DNA of 64,000 nucleotides from Clostridia bacterium (GTDB lineage Bacteria; Bacillota; Clostridia; Peptostreptococcales; Anaerovoracaceae). The translations under genes and the position numbers were made by a program. This document shows positions 53,092-61,400 of the stretch, piece after piece (the stretch's first letter is position 1; each line of letters opens with the position of its first letter). The stretch spans positions 62,001 through 126,000 of the forward strand of contig CABJAP010000012.1 in NCBI GenBank assembly GCA_902363595.1, in the 5' to 3' direction. A model generated the notes under the pieces. The model had not been told where the DNA came from, did not search any database, and saw nothing but the letters and a program-made list of their open reading frames with translations.

Positions 53092-54687
53092 TTATGCTTC
53101 ATATACGATATTGCCGTCCATCATGGTCATCATCACCGGCATGGCAAACATTTGATCCCGGTCAGAAATGATTTGGAACGGATCTTTGCCCAGAACAACC
53201 ACGTCGGCCAGTTTACCCGGTTCAAGGGTACCCAGCTCATTCTCTTTACCGCATGCGTATGCGGATCCCAGGGTGTAGTTTCTGAGAGCTTCATGAAGGG
53301 ATAACTTTTCCCAGGGGTTGTAGCCGCCTTGGGGTTCCAGCTGATTGGTAAGCCGGTTCACGCAGCGGAATAAGCCTCTAAATGGGGTAAAATCCACAAC
53401 CGGATAATCAGTTCCAAATGCCATATGGGCACCGGTATCCAAAATGGATTTAAATGCCCACATATACTTCATCCGTTCCTCACCGATCAAATGGTGGAAG
53501 GGATGGGTGCTGTAGTGGGTGCGGGGGGAGTGTTCAGGCTGAACGGACGCGACCACTCCCAGTTCCTTGAACCTGGGAATATCCTCCGGAACGATCATTT
53601 CAATATGCTCGATGGCATGGCGCATATCCCGAAAACCGTTGGCTTTGCCGGCCTCTTCAAAGGCATCCAGGGCAAGATGGACCGCTCCGTCGCCGCAGCA
53701 ATGAACCCGGCATTTGACATTCATCTCGTCCAGCTCCGTGACTCTTGCGATGAACTGATCTCTGGGAACCAGCGGCTTGCTGACAAACCCCGGTTTATCC
53801 TCATAAGGCGCTGCCAGAAAACCGGTGTAGCCCATAGGAGTACCGTCCAGGAACTCCTTCACTCCGTTGAAGGTAACCAGCGGTCCGGTGAATTCCTGTT
53901 CCAGTGCCTTGATTTTTTCGTTGGATTCCATCATGGCTGCGGAAAAGTTGATGCGGACGGGCAAATCCCCCGACTGCTGAAGGATGCGGTAAGCTCCTTC
54001 TCGGATAATGCCGTGGAGAGGCAGATCGCCTACTGAAGTGATTCCCAGACTGTTGGCCATTTTTGCAAAGGACCTGGTAAAATCCGCGATCTTTTCGTCA
54101 GAAATTTGATCAAAGATGATCTTTAATAAAGGAGCAACGGCAAGCTCATGAACATATCCGGTCAGCTCACCATTTTCGTCTTTCACATATTCCCCATTGG
54201 GCGGATCGGGCGTGTTCTTATCAATATGAAGCCTTCTTAACGCCTCGCTGTTGAGCCATGCGCCGTGGCATTCCTTATTCAAAGAAAACACGGGCGTTTT
54301 TGGAAAATAGCGGTCCAGAGTTTCCTTCGTAGGAAGCTTTTGTCCCGGCCAGACGAAATGATCCCAGGCGCCGCCCAGAATCCATTGGTCCGGATCCTTG
54401 TCTTTGTTCCGTTCATATAAATAGCGCGCCGCATCTTCTTCCGCGGCTGTGCGGCGAATGGTGCCAAAGTATTCCATCATAGCAGCCATAGCCATATGAA
54501 CATGATAATCGTTGAAGGCAGGCATCAAAAATCCATCGGAATAATCCAGAATTTCATCCGCCATGGCCTCATCCCAATCCTTTGCCGGAATAAGGGCGCT
54601 GATTCGATTGCCGTCAATCAGCAAATAACCGTCAACCAACACATCCGAAAGGGACGTATAAATCTTCTTACATCGAATTGCTTTCAT
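53092..54687 (-). CDS. YtcJ-type metal-dependent amidohydrolase
   Basis: A 531-residue protein of the amidohydrolase superfamily. Metal-ligand candidates are DYHVHMAM (the HxH), CRVHCCGDGA and HAIEHIEM, plus the late FGTDYPV Asp. YtcJ-like enzymes hydrolyse amide or N-acyl bonds of small molecules; no signal peptide is visible, so it is cytoplasmic. GGAGGTGAACG precedes the ATG. It is coexpressed with YkvI copy 3 from a sigma-54 promoter. A plausible job is freeing an amine or amino acid that grdE1B1 reduces, but that is inference from shared regulation. Confidence 0.82.
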   Translation of the reverse strand: MKAIRCKKIYTSLSDVLVDGYLLIDGNRISALIPAKDWDEAMADEILDYSDGFLMPAFNDYHVHMAMAAMMEYFGTIRRTAAEEDAARYLYERNKDKDPDQWILGGAWDHFVWPGQKLPTKETLDRYFPKTPVFSLNKECHGAWLNSEALRRLHIDKNTPDPPNGEYVKDENGELTGYVHELAVAPLLKIIFDQISDEKIADFTRSFAKMANSLGITSVGDLPLHGIIREGAYRILQQSGDLPVRINFSAAMMESNEKIKALEQEFTGPLVTFNGVKEFLDGTPMGYTGFLAAPYEDKPGFVSKPLVPRDQFIARVTELDEMNVKCRVHCCGDGAVHLALDAFEEAGKANGFRDMRHAIEHIEMIVPEDIPRFKELGVVASVQPEHSPRTHYSTHPFHHLIGEERMKYMWAFKSILDTGAHMAFGTDYPVVDFTPFRGLFRCVNRLTNQLEPQGGYNPWEKLSLHEALRNYTLGSAYACGKENELGTLEPGKLADVVVLGKDPFQIISDRDQMFAMPVMMTMMDGNIVYEA

Positions 54688-54756
54688 CGTTCACCTCCAT
54701 TTTTCGTTGCGTATTGAGAGAACTGTCGACATGCTTCTTCTCCACAATAAAGATAT

Positions 54757-54771
54757 GCATATTGCGTGCCA
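54757..54771 (-). promoter_or_regulatory. Sigma-54 promoter of the amidohydrolase-ykvI operon
   Basis: On the minus strand it reads TGGCACGCAATATGC followed by A, with exact spacing. It is 70 bases upstream of the start codon. Confidence 0.8.
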
Positions 54772-54901
54772 GTTCCAGAAAATTCTGAAATAAAACAATG
54801 AAAAGCCCATGATTTCAACGATTTTAATATTATTGATTTTTTCAATAGTAAAATAATTAATAGTGATATATAAAATAGTTTGAAAATTGCCATGAATTTT
54901 T

Positions 54902-54934
54902 GGTGCAATTGTGCAACAAATGCAAAAATGCCCC
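54902..54934 (-). promoter_or_regulatory. Upstream activator element A, copy 3 (amidohydrolase operon)
   Basis: Read on the minus strand from 54934: GGGGCA-TTTT-TGCA, then GTTGCACAATTGCACC. It starts 163 bp before the first base of the sigma-54 core, exactly as at grdE1. Confidence 0.72.
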
Positions 54935-55001
54935 ATGAGCTGTTTCGGTAAAATACAAGTGGAGATCCATAGATGAATCTGCTAGGAACTTCAAAAATAT
55001 A

Positions 55002-55030
55002 TTGATTTTTCTAATACTTAAGACTATGAT
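55002..55030 (+). promoter_or_regulatory. Possible vegetative promoter of the activator at 55079
   Basis: TTGATT, 17 bases, TATGAT, about 48 bases before the start codon. Confidence 0.5.
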
Positions 55031-55078
55031 AAATTCAAGAAACCAATAAGTTGATACTTCTTTATAAAGGAGCTTTTT

Positions 55079-56452
55079 ATGGATTTCAATAAATTTTCGG
55101 ATGAAACGAAAACGTGTATAAGTGCCGTAATCGAATGCATCGATGACGGCATCTTTATAACCGACGGAACGGGTACGGTGGTTGAGCTGAACAAAAGCGC
55201 GCTGGGATGCCAGAGCAGAGAACAGATTATTGGAAAAAATATGCGCCAGCTGATTGAAGAGGGGATTTATGAAGATTCTCTGGCCCTGCGGGTCATCAAA
55301 GAAAAAAAGCCAGTCAGTATGGTCCAGCACGAAGAAACCGACATCCTGACCACCGCCATCCCCCATCTTGAGGACGGCCAGGTAAAAATGGTCGTGTGCT
55401 GTGAACGGGAAGTTTACGAGCTGGATGCTTTGCGCCAGGAATTGAAAGAAAGCAGAGCAAAAAATTTGCAATACGAGCAGGAACTGATGTATTTGCGAAA
55501 GAATGCAACCAGGGATGTGGGCATTATTGCAGAAAGCACCCAGATGCACGATGTGATCGAGCTGGCGCTGACGGCGGCCGAGTACGATTCCAGAGTTTTG
55601 CTCCAGGGTGAAACGGGAACCGGAAAAGAAGTGATCGCCAAGTTGATCTACCGCAACGGCAAACGGATGGGCAAACCTTTCGTCGATGTGAACTGCGGGG
55701 CCATCCCGGAGAACCTGCTGGAATCGGAGCTGTTCGGATATGAAAAGGGGGCTTTTACCGGAGCGAGGGAAGAGGGAAAGAAAGGCGTGTTTGAACTGGC
55801 TGACGGCGGTGTTTTGTTCTTAGATGAAATCGGAGAAACATCCATCCCTTTTCAAACCAAACTGCTGCGCTGTATACAGGAAGGTGCCGTAACCAGAGTC
55901 GGCGGGGTCAGAGCCGTCCCGGTGGATGTGCAGATCATCGCGGCCACCAATCGGGATTTATTGAGAGAAGTCAAGGAAGGGCGGTTCCGGGAAGACCTGT
56001 ATTATCGATTAAACGTGTTTCCCATTGAAATACCGCCGCTGCGCCAGCGAAAGAGCGACATTGTTTCGCTGGTGTATCTATACGCTTCCAAATTCAATGA
56101 CAAGCATGGTACGGACAAAATGTTTTCCAGGGAAGCGCTGGAAGCGCTGCAGAATTACAGATGGCCGGGCAATGTGAGAGAGCTGGCCAATGTGGTGGAA
56201 AGGCTGATGCTCATCAGCAAAAATAAAATTATCAAGGAGGATGAGCTGCAGTTTTTATTCTTTGCAGAGAATTCCCCGGAGGAACAGGAGCTGACAGAAT
56301 CCTCGCTGGAAAAACATGTGGAACGCATCGAAAAAGAGGTGATTTCCAAATATCTGATGCGATATAAGCGGCGGGCGGAACTGGCCGATGCGCTGGGCAT
56401 ATCCATCGCCACTTTAAACAGAAAGCTGCGAAAATACGGATTAGGCGACTAG
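55079..56452 (+). CDS. Sigma-54-dependent PAS/AAA+/Fis activator of the grdE4 cluster
   Basis: A 457-residue enhancer-binding protein nearly collinear with the one at 33507: PAS (VIECIDDGIFITDGTGTVVELN), Walker A GETGTGKE, contact loop GAFTGA, Walker B GVLFLDE and a Fis helix-turn-helix (ALGISIATLNRKLRKYG). ATAAAGGAG precedes the ATG. It lies immediately upstream of grdE4/grdB4 and a permease. The two close paralogues each head a related component B module, suggesting duplication of the whole module. Confidence 0.9.
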   Translation: MDFNKFSDETKTCISAVIECIDDGIFITDGTGTVVELNKSALGCQSREQIIGKNMRQLIEEGIYEDSLALRVIKEKKPVSMVQHEETDILTTAIPHLEDGQVKMVVCCEREVYELDALRQELKESRAKNLQYEQELMYLRKNATRDVGIIAESTQMHDVIELALTAAEYDSRVLLQGETGTGKEVIAKLIYRNGKRMGKPFVDVNCGAIPENLLESELFGYEKGAFTGAREEGKKGVFELADGGVLFLDEIGETSIPFQTKLLRCIQEGAVTRVGGVRAVPVDVQIIAATNRDLLREVKEGRFREDLYYRLNVFPIEIPPLRQRKSDIVSLVYLYASKFNDKHGTDKMFSREALEALQNYRWPGNVRELANVVERLMLISKNKIIKEDELQFLFFAENSPEEQELTESSLEKHVERIEKEVISKYLMRYKRRAELADALGISIATLNRKLRKYGLGD

Positions 56453-56462
56453 AGAGATTAGT

Positions 56463-56503
56463 GCAGATTTGATTGAAATCGATCAAATCTGCATTGTTTT
56501 TTT
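56463..56503 (+). terminator. Terminator after the activator gene
   Basis: The perfect arms GCAGATTTGAT and ATCAAATCTGC enclose eight bases, followed by ATTG and TTTTTTT. Confidence 0.85.
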
Positions 56504-56527
56504 GTGCCTTTTTACCTGAAAGCATGT

Positions 56528-56539
56528 AATTTCAACGTT
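56528..56539 (+). promoter_or_regulatory. Possible activator site shared with the grdE3 promoter
   Basis: AATTTCAACGTT is the exact reverse complement of the 12-mer at 34961, and lies eight bases before the sigma-54 core. Confidence 0.4.
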
Positions 56540-56546
56540 ATGAAGA

Positions 56547-56561
56547 TGGCACGGTTATTGC
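56547..56561 (+). promoter_or_regulatory. Sigma-54 promoter of grdE4-grdB4-permease
   Basis: TGGCACGGTTATTGC matches the consensus fully. It is about 30 bases before the grdE4 start. Confidence 0.87.
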
Positions 56562-56592
56562 GATTCTTAATGGTATGGAAGGAGGAACTGTA

Positions 56593-57846
56593 ATGAACAG
56601 CATGAAATTAGAGTTGGAAGTGATTGAAATCAAAGATATCCGGTTTGATCGCAAAACATCGGTGAAAGATCATGTTCTTCATATTAATAAAGAAGAATTG
56701 ATCAAGTATCTGCAGGACCCTCGCTTGCAGAACATCGACATCGACTTGGCAAGGCCGGGTGAATCGGTACGCATTATTCCGGTAAAGGATGTGATCGAAC
56801 CGAGGATCAAGGATGATGGAAAAGGGGGCAGCTTTCCCGGGTTCCTGGGGGATTACGAGGGCGCCGGCGACGGGAAAACCATCGTTTTGCGGGGATGCAG
56901 CGTGGTGACTACCGGGAAAATCGTTGGTTTTCAGGAAGGCATCATCGATATGTGGGGGCCCGTAGCCCGGCATTGTGCGTTTTCCGCGCTGAACAATGTG
57001 GTTGTCAAAGCAGACCCGCAAGACGGCATCGAACCTTCGGACCATGAAGCCGCGATCCGGGTCGCCGGACTCAAAGCAGCCCACTACCTGGCAAAGGCAG
57101 GACTTCAAGGAATTGCAGATAAACGGGAGGTCTACCAACTTCCGCCGGTTTCCAAAGAACTGCCCAAAGTGGCGATCATGTACATGACCATTGCCCAGGG
57201 GCTGCTCCATGACAATTATGTTTATGGGGTCGATGCGAAAAAACTCCATCCGACCCTGCTTCATCCCAATGAATTGCTCGACGGCGCCATTGTCAACGGC
57301 ACGTGTGTGGTGGCCGCTGACAAACAAACCACCTACCGCCACCAGAACAACGCCCTGGTAAAGGAGCTGTACGCAAGGCACGGCGTTGATTTGGATTTTG
57401 CCGGTGTGATCGTCGTTCCGGTAAGGCCGGAGTTAAAGGAAAAGGAGCGGTGCTGCAGCGGGGCTGTCAATCTGGCCAGAACCATCGGCGTTGAGGGAGT
57501 GATCATTCCCGAAGAAGGGGGCGGAAACCCGGAAGCCGATCTGATGATGACATGTAGAGCCTGTGAAAAGCATGGTATTAAAACCGTTCTTATCATTGCC
57601 CTGGAGGATCCCCTTGCCGATACAACCCCAGAGGCCGATGCGGTCATCGACGTGGGCAATGACGATGAAGTACTGACCCTGGAACCGGCAGAAAAGGTGA
57701 TCGGATATGAAGAACAGATTCAACTGCTGTCAGGGGCTCCAGAGAACTGTATCGCAGATGACGGAAGGATCCGCATCCCCTTGTACGTTATAACCGGCCT
57801 CCATGGAAGTCTGATCGGCTCCCATGTGAAAGGCGTGGCTTATTGA
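56593..57846 (+). CDS. Component B alpha/beta proprotein (GrdE-type copy 4)
   Basis: A 417-residue GrdE/GrdG/GrdI-family proprotein. The cleavage site is Cys238 in VNGTCVVAADKQTTYRHQNN. The segment GFQEGIIDMWGPVARHC differs from the MSGPGAEYT of copies 2 and 3 near a conserved motif, perhaps reflecting substrate choice. GDYEGAGDGKTIVLRGCSVVTTGK shows it is a further variant. ATG 56593 is chosen behind GGAGGA; the frame is open to 56575. grdB4 follows after 18 bases. Substrate unassigned; similarity to copy 3 suggests a related amine. Confidence 0.88.
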   Translation: MNSMKLELEVIEIKDIRFDRKTSVKDHVLHINKEELIKYLQDPRLQNIDIDLARPGESVRIIPVKDVIEPRIKDDGKGGSFPGFLGDYEGAGDGKTIVLRGCSVVTTGKIVGFQEGIIDMWGPVARHCAFSALNNVVVKADPQDGIEPSDHEAAIRVAGLKAAHYLAKAGLQGIADKREVYQLPPVSKELPKVAIMYMTIAQGLLHDNYVYGVDAKKLHPTLLHPNELLDGAIVNGTCVVAADKQTTYRHQNNALVKELYARHGVDLDFAGVIVVPVRPELKEKERCCSGAVNLARTIGVEGVIIPEEGGGNPEADLMMTCRACEKHGIKTVLIIALEDPLADTTPEADAVIDVGNDDEVLTLEPAEKVIGYEEQIQLLSGAPENCIADDGRIRIPLYVITGLHGSLIGSHVKGVAY

Positions 57847-57864
57847 TAGAAAGGCGGTGAGAAG

Positions 57865-59184
57865 ATGAAGGTTGTACATTATATCAATCAATTTTATGGG
57901 CAAATCGGAGGCGAAGCGGAGGCTTATTATCCGTTGGAGGTAAGGACAGAACCCGTTGGCCCAGGAAAACAGCTGCAAGCCATGCTGGGAGAAGATGGCC
58001 GGATTGCAGCGACCGTGATCTGCGGAGATAATTATTTTAACGAAAACATGGAGACGGTAAGCCGCCAGATCGAGGAGATCCTGAAAACGTATGATGCTGA
58101 TCTGCTGGTAGCAGGTCCGGCTTTCAACGCGGGCCGATATGGGGTCGCCTGCGGGGCCGTCTGCAAGATCGCATACGAGATGGGTATCCCGGCAGTGAGT
58201 GGAATGTACAAGGGCAATCCGGGAGTCGAAATGTATCGGAGATACGGCTATATTCTCTCCACAGCCGACAACGCCCGGAGGATGAAAGAGGCCCTGGAAA
58301 GCATCTGCGGCCTGACAAAAAAACTGATCCGTGGAGAGCTGCCTGCCGCGCCCGATGAAGAGGGCTATTTTGAAAGGGGCTTGCGCAGAAACGTATTTAT
58401 GGAAAAGAACGCGGCCCAAAGGGCAGTTGATATGCTGATGGCCAAAATGGGGGGCAAATCGTTCATCACGGAACGGGAGATGCCGGTGTTCGAGAAGTTT
58501 GCGCCCAGTCCGGCCATCCAGGATATGAAGCAGGCTACCATTGCAGTTATGACCAGCGGCGGCCTGACGCCCAAAGGCAATCCCGACCGGCTGGAAGCCT
58601 GCAACTGTACCAAGTATAAGATGTATTCTCTGGAAGAGGATTACGGAGGAAAAGGGATCACAAAAGGCCAGGTGGTACACGGCGGGTACGATCCTGTATA
58701 CGGCAATGCTGACGGAAACCGGATCCTGCCGGTGGATGCGCTGGTTAAGCTTGAACAAGAAGGCGTGTTCGGCAAGCTCTACGATTACACCTATGTTACA
58801 GTGGGAAACGGCACAGAGGTTGACCGGGCGGCCGACTTCGGCGACAAAATCGCTGAAGAGCTGAAAGCGGGCGGCGTTGACGGTGTGCTGCTGACTTCCA
58901 CCTGAGGAACCTGTACTCGTTGCGGAGCAACGATCGCAAAACATATTGACGCGGCAGGAATTCCCATCGTGCATATTTGCACCGTCACCCCTATTTCCAT
59001 TACTGTGGGCGCCAACCGGGTCGTTCCAGGCGTTTCCATCCCTCATCCCGCAGGCAATCCCAACGCCAGCCGGGAAGAAGAATTCAAGATCCGAGAACGG
59101 ATTGTCAGGACGGCCCTTAAAGCGCTTGAGACCGATATAACGGAACAAACGGTATTTCCAGTGGAATCCAATCAGGAGGTGTGA
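57865..59184 (+). CDS. Component B gamma subunit, selenoprotein (GrdB-type copy 4)
   Basis: A 439-residue selenoprotein read through TGA 58903-58905 (Sec347) in TST-U-GTCTRCGATIAKHIDAAG. KVVHYINQFYGQIGGEAEAY, GPAFNAGRYGVACGAVCK and DRLEACNCTKYKMYS link it to copy 3. The frame continues to TGA 59184, with a C-terminal tail (FPVESNQEV) slightly longer than in the paralogues. GGCGGTGAG lies before the ATG. The permease starts two bases after the stop, indicating tight coupling. Confidence 0.9.
58917..58933 (+). promoter_or_regulatory. Putative SECIS hairpin of grdB-type copy 4
   Basis: The stem TCGTTGC/GCAACGA with loop GGA starts 11 bases after the TGA. Confidence 0.6.
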
Positions 59185-59186
59185 AC

Positions 59187-60797
59187 ATGAACGAAAAGAA
59201 GAAGGGAATCGTGATCGATAATAGTAAAATCAAACGGCAGGATGTAAAACTGTTCACCATGGTCTTTATGATGTACGCATTCTGCAGCGGAGGCGCCTTT
59301 GGCATCGAAGAGATGATACCGGTGGCAGGCCCGGGAATGACCTTGCTGCTGCTGGTTTTGATCGCGCTTTTTTGGGCAACGCCCCAGGCGTTCATCTCAG
59401 TAGAGCTGGGTTCGGCAATGCCCTTTACCGGCGGGTTTTATAAATGGGTCCAGGCAGGTTTGGGAGAATTCTGGGCCTTTACCGCAGGATGGTGCCGGGT
59501 CATCGCCCAGTATGTGGAAAACGCTTCTTATATTATTCTCAGCGTCGGATATCTGAGCACGCTGATTCCCATGAGCGAGGGCGCGGCCTATATGGTAAAA
59601 GTGGCAATTGTATTATTCTTTACGGCCATCAACCTCCGGGGAATCAGGGAAGTTGGCTGGGTAAGCACGGTTCTTTCTCTGACGATCTTGATCGCTTTTG
59701 CGGCTGTAACGGCCGTGGGATTTGTCAATTGGGACACCAACCCCATCGTTCCTTTTTATAATGAAGAGGAAGGCCTGTTCTGGGGAATTTCCGGCGCCCT
59801 TGCCATAGGGATGTGGATGTATTCCGGCTATACATCCGTTTCTACCCTGGCAGGAGACTGCAAGGATCCGACCGTTGTTCCCAAGGCACTGATGATCGGA
59901 CTGCCGCTCATTACCGTTACTTATCTCCTTCCCACCATGACAGGCGTATCAGCCATCGGAAACTGGCAGGACTGGGGTCCTGACAGCCTGAACTATGGAA
60001 CGGTAGCGGCGCTGGCAAGTCCGATTTTTGGCTCTTTTATGATGCTCGTCGCAATATTCGGATGTTTGTCCTGCTACAATTCCTGTATGATTTCCTTATC
60101 GAGAAACTTTTACGCCATAGCGGAAGATAAGCTAGCACCCAAAATTTTGACAAAAGTAGATAAAAAGAGAGGCGTCCCCTATATTGCCATTTTGACCATC
60201 GCGGTTATTTCCATTATCGGATGTTCCATGGACTTTTCCACCGTGGTCACCATGTCGGTAACGTTATTTATGGTCGACTATGTGCTGGTCTGCATTGCGG
60301 GCATTATGCTGAGAAAGAAGGCTCCCGATTTGGCAAGACCCTTCAAGCTTCCTTTCGGAACAAAAGGGGTGGCGCTCTTCGTAAGTCCTGTATTTGTTGT
60401 TGCTTTCATCGCCCTCATGATCAATGGAGCCGACTATTTCCTGGGAGGAATTATCGGTGTGGCTGTTATTCCTATCCTTTACGTTTACTTTAAGAGACGA
60501 AGCGGCGGACTGGCCACTTTGGGTTACAGCGAAGAAAAGATCAATGAAAAGACCAAGATGTGCTGCGGAGATTTAAAGCGGATAACCAAGCTGTTCGGGG
60601 TGTTTTCTGTGCTGGGCCTCATTGGCAGCTTCTTTATCCCTTTTTATGAAGGTTCCTGGGGGCCGGAATATTATATGGAAGCATACGGACCTGAAAATGC
60701 CTATACTTTTATCATCACGGCAATCCGGGCGATGACGGCCCTTTATATCGCAGCGACGGCAGTGCTCTACGGATTGTCGAAGAAATACGAACAATAG
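59187..60797 (+). CDS. APC superfamily amino acid permease (grdE4 cluster)
   Basis: A 536-residue membrane protein, closely similar to the permease at 35066 along its length (FGIEEMIPVAGPGMTLLLLVL; GGFYKWVQAGLGEFWAF; FYEGSWGPEYYME), with about 12-13 hydrophobic segments. ATG 59187 lies six bases after AGGAGGT; GTG 59181 is an alternative. It is the last gene of the grdE4 operon, whereas the paralogue precedes grdE3, so gene order was rearranged after duplication. It should import the copy 4 substrate. Confidence 0.88.
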   Translation: MNEKKKGIVIDNSKIKRQDVKLFTMVFMMYAFCSGGAFGIEEMIPVAGPGMTLLLLVLIALFWATPQAFISVELGSAMPFTGGFYKWVQAGLGEFWAFTAGWCRVIAQYVENASYIILSVGYLSTLIPMSEGAAYMVKVAIVLFFTAINLRGIREVGWVSTVLSLTILIAFAAVTAVGFVNWDTNPIVPFYNEEEGLFWGISGALAIGMWMYSGYTSVSTLAGDCKDPTVVPKALMIGLPLITVTYLLPTMTGVSAIGNWQDWGPDSLNYGTVAALASPIFGSFMMLVAIFGCLSCYNSCMISLSRNFYAIAEDKLAPKILTKVDKKRGVPYIAILTIAVISIIGCSMDFSTVVTMSVTLFMVDYVLVCIAGIMLRKKAPDLARPFKLPFGTKGVALFVSPVFVVAFIALMINGADYFLGGIIGVAVIPILYVYFKRRSGGLATLGYSEEKINEKTKMCCGDLKRITKLFGVFSVLGLIGSFFIPFYEGSWGPEYYMEAYGPENAYTFIITAIRAMTALYIAATAVLYGLSKKYEQ

Positions 60798-60873
60798 GCC
60801 GGTACAGCGGGGGGGGGGGAATGTTCATTTTTACGAGAACGAGGTCCCTTGCGTAAAAAAGAAAAAAATCATG

Positions 60874-60986
60874 TAAAATTTACGCTTTTTTCAACGACAA
60901 AGCCTTCTTAAATTAGACTTGAAGCAGGATTGTTCCATTTTCCTAAAACTGAGGCCCCGCAAACCTACAACTTTGCGTAAATTTTA
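60874..60986 (+). repeat. Terminal-inverted-repeat element, copy C
   Basis: A 113-bp element with perfect 12-bp ends TAAAATTTACGC and GCGTAAATTTTA and an inner right-end block GAGGCCCCGCAAACC shared with copy A. It lies downstream of the grdE4 module. Confidence 0.7.
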
Positions 60987-61110
60987 AGGATTTTCACAAG
61001 TTTTCCCAACACTTGCGGGCGGCTCAGCAATCTAATTCCAGTACCGCGGAATACGCTGCAGATTGAACGAAGTGGGTTAGCAAAGGTCCAGTGAACAAAA
61101 ATAAAATAAA

Positions 61111-61143
61111 AAACCGACCCGTGACTAAGAGGTCGGTTTTTTT
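61111..61143 (+). terminator. Terminator downstream of the grdE4 module
   Basis: AAACCGACC and GGTCGGTTT enclose 11 bases, followed by a T run; A-rich sequence on the other side could allow use in both directions. Confidence 0.82.
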
Positions 61144-61331
61144 GGCATTGTATCGATCAGTAATTCTTTTTCTGTCTTGCGCTTATCATAGCAAAGATTG
61201 GGGCAGAATGGAAATCGCAAAACCGGATGGATTCTTTGACCGGCATAGAAAAGATCAATGGGTATAAACGATAGTAAAAATGAATGCTTTTGAAGATATG
61301 AATAGAAAAAGTCTATATCTCATGCGGGCGA

Positions 61332-61361
61332 TTGAAATGAGTGGTTTGACAAGCTTATAAT
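61332..61361 (+). promoter_or_regulatory. Vegetative promoter of the yedF-selD genes
   Basis: TTGAAA, 18 bases, TATAAT, about 40 bases before the yedF-like start. Confidence 0.55.
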
Positions 61362-61400
61362 GGAAAAAGAACTTAATCCCGATAAAAAGAGGTAATAAGA

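Larger units (their letters stand above)
60798..61400. other. 603-base intergenic region upstream of the selenium-metabolism genes
   Basis: It holds an uninterrupted run of about ten G at 60819-60829, the third terminal-inverted-repeat element, a terminator at 61111 and a vegetative promoter at 61332. No gene is evident. Confidence 0.6.

Noticed and set aside
57730..59148. A 472-codon open frame on the minus strand opposite grdB-type copy 4
   Set aside because: It mirrors a well-supported gene, has no recognisable domain or ribosome-binding site, and its composition follows from the codon bias of the opposite strand. Similar long antisense frames at 45906-47072, 32460-33314 and 22861-23748 were rejected for the same reason.
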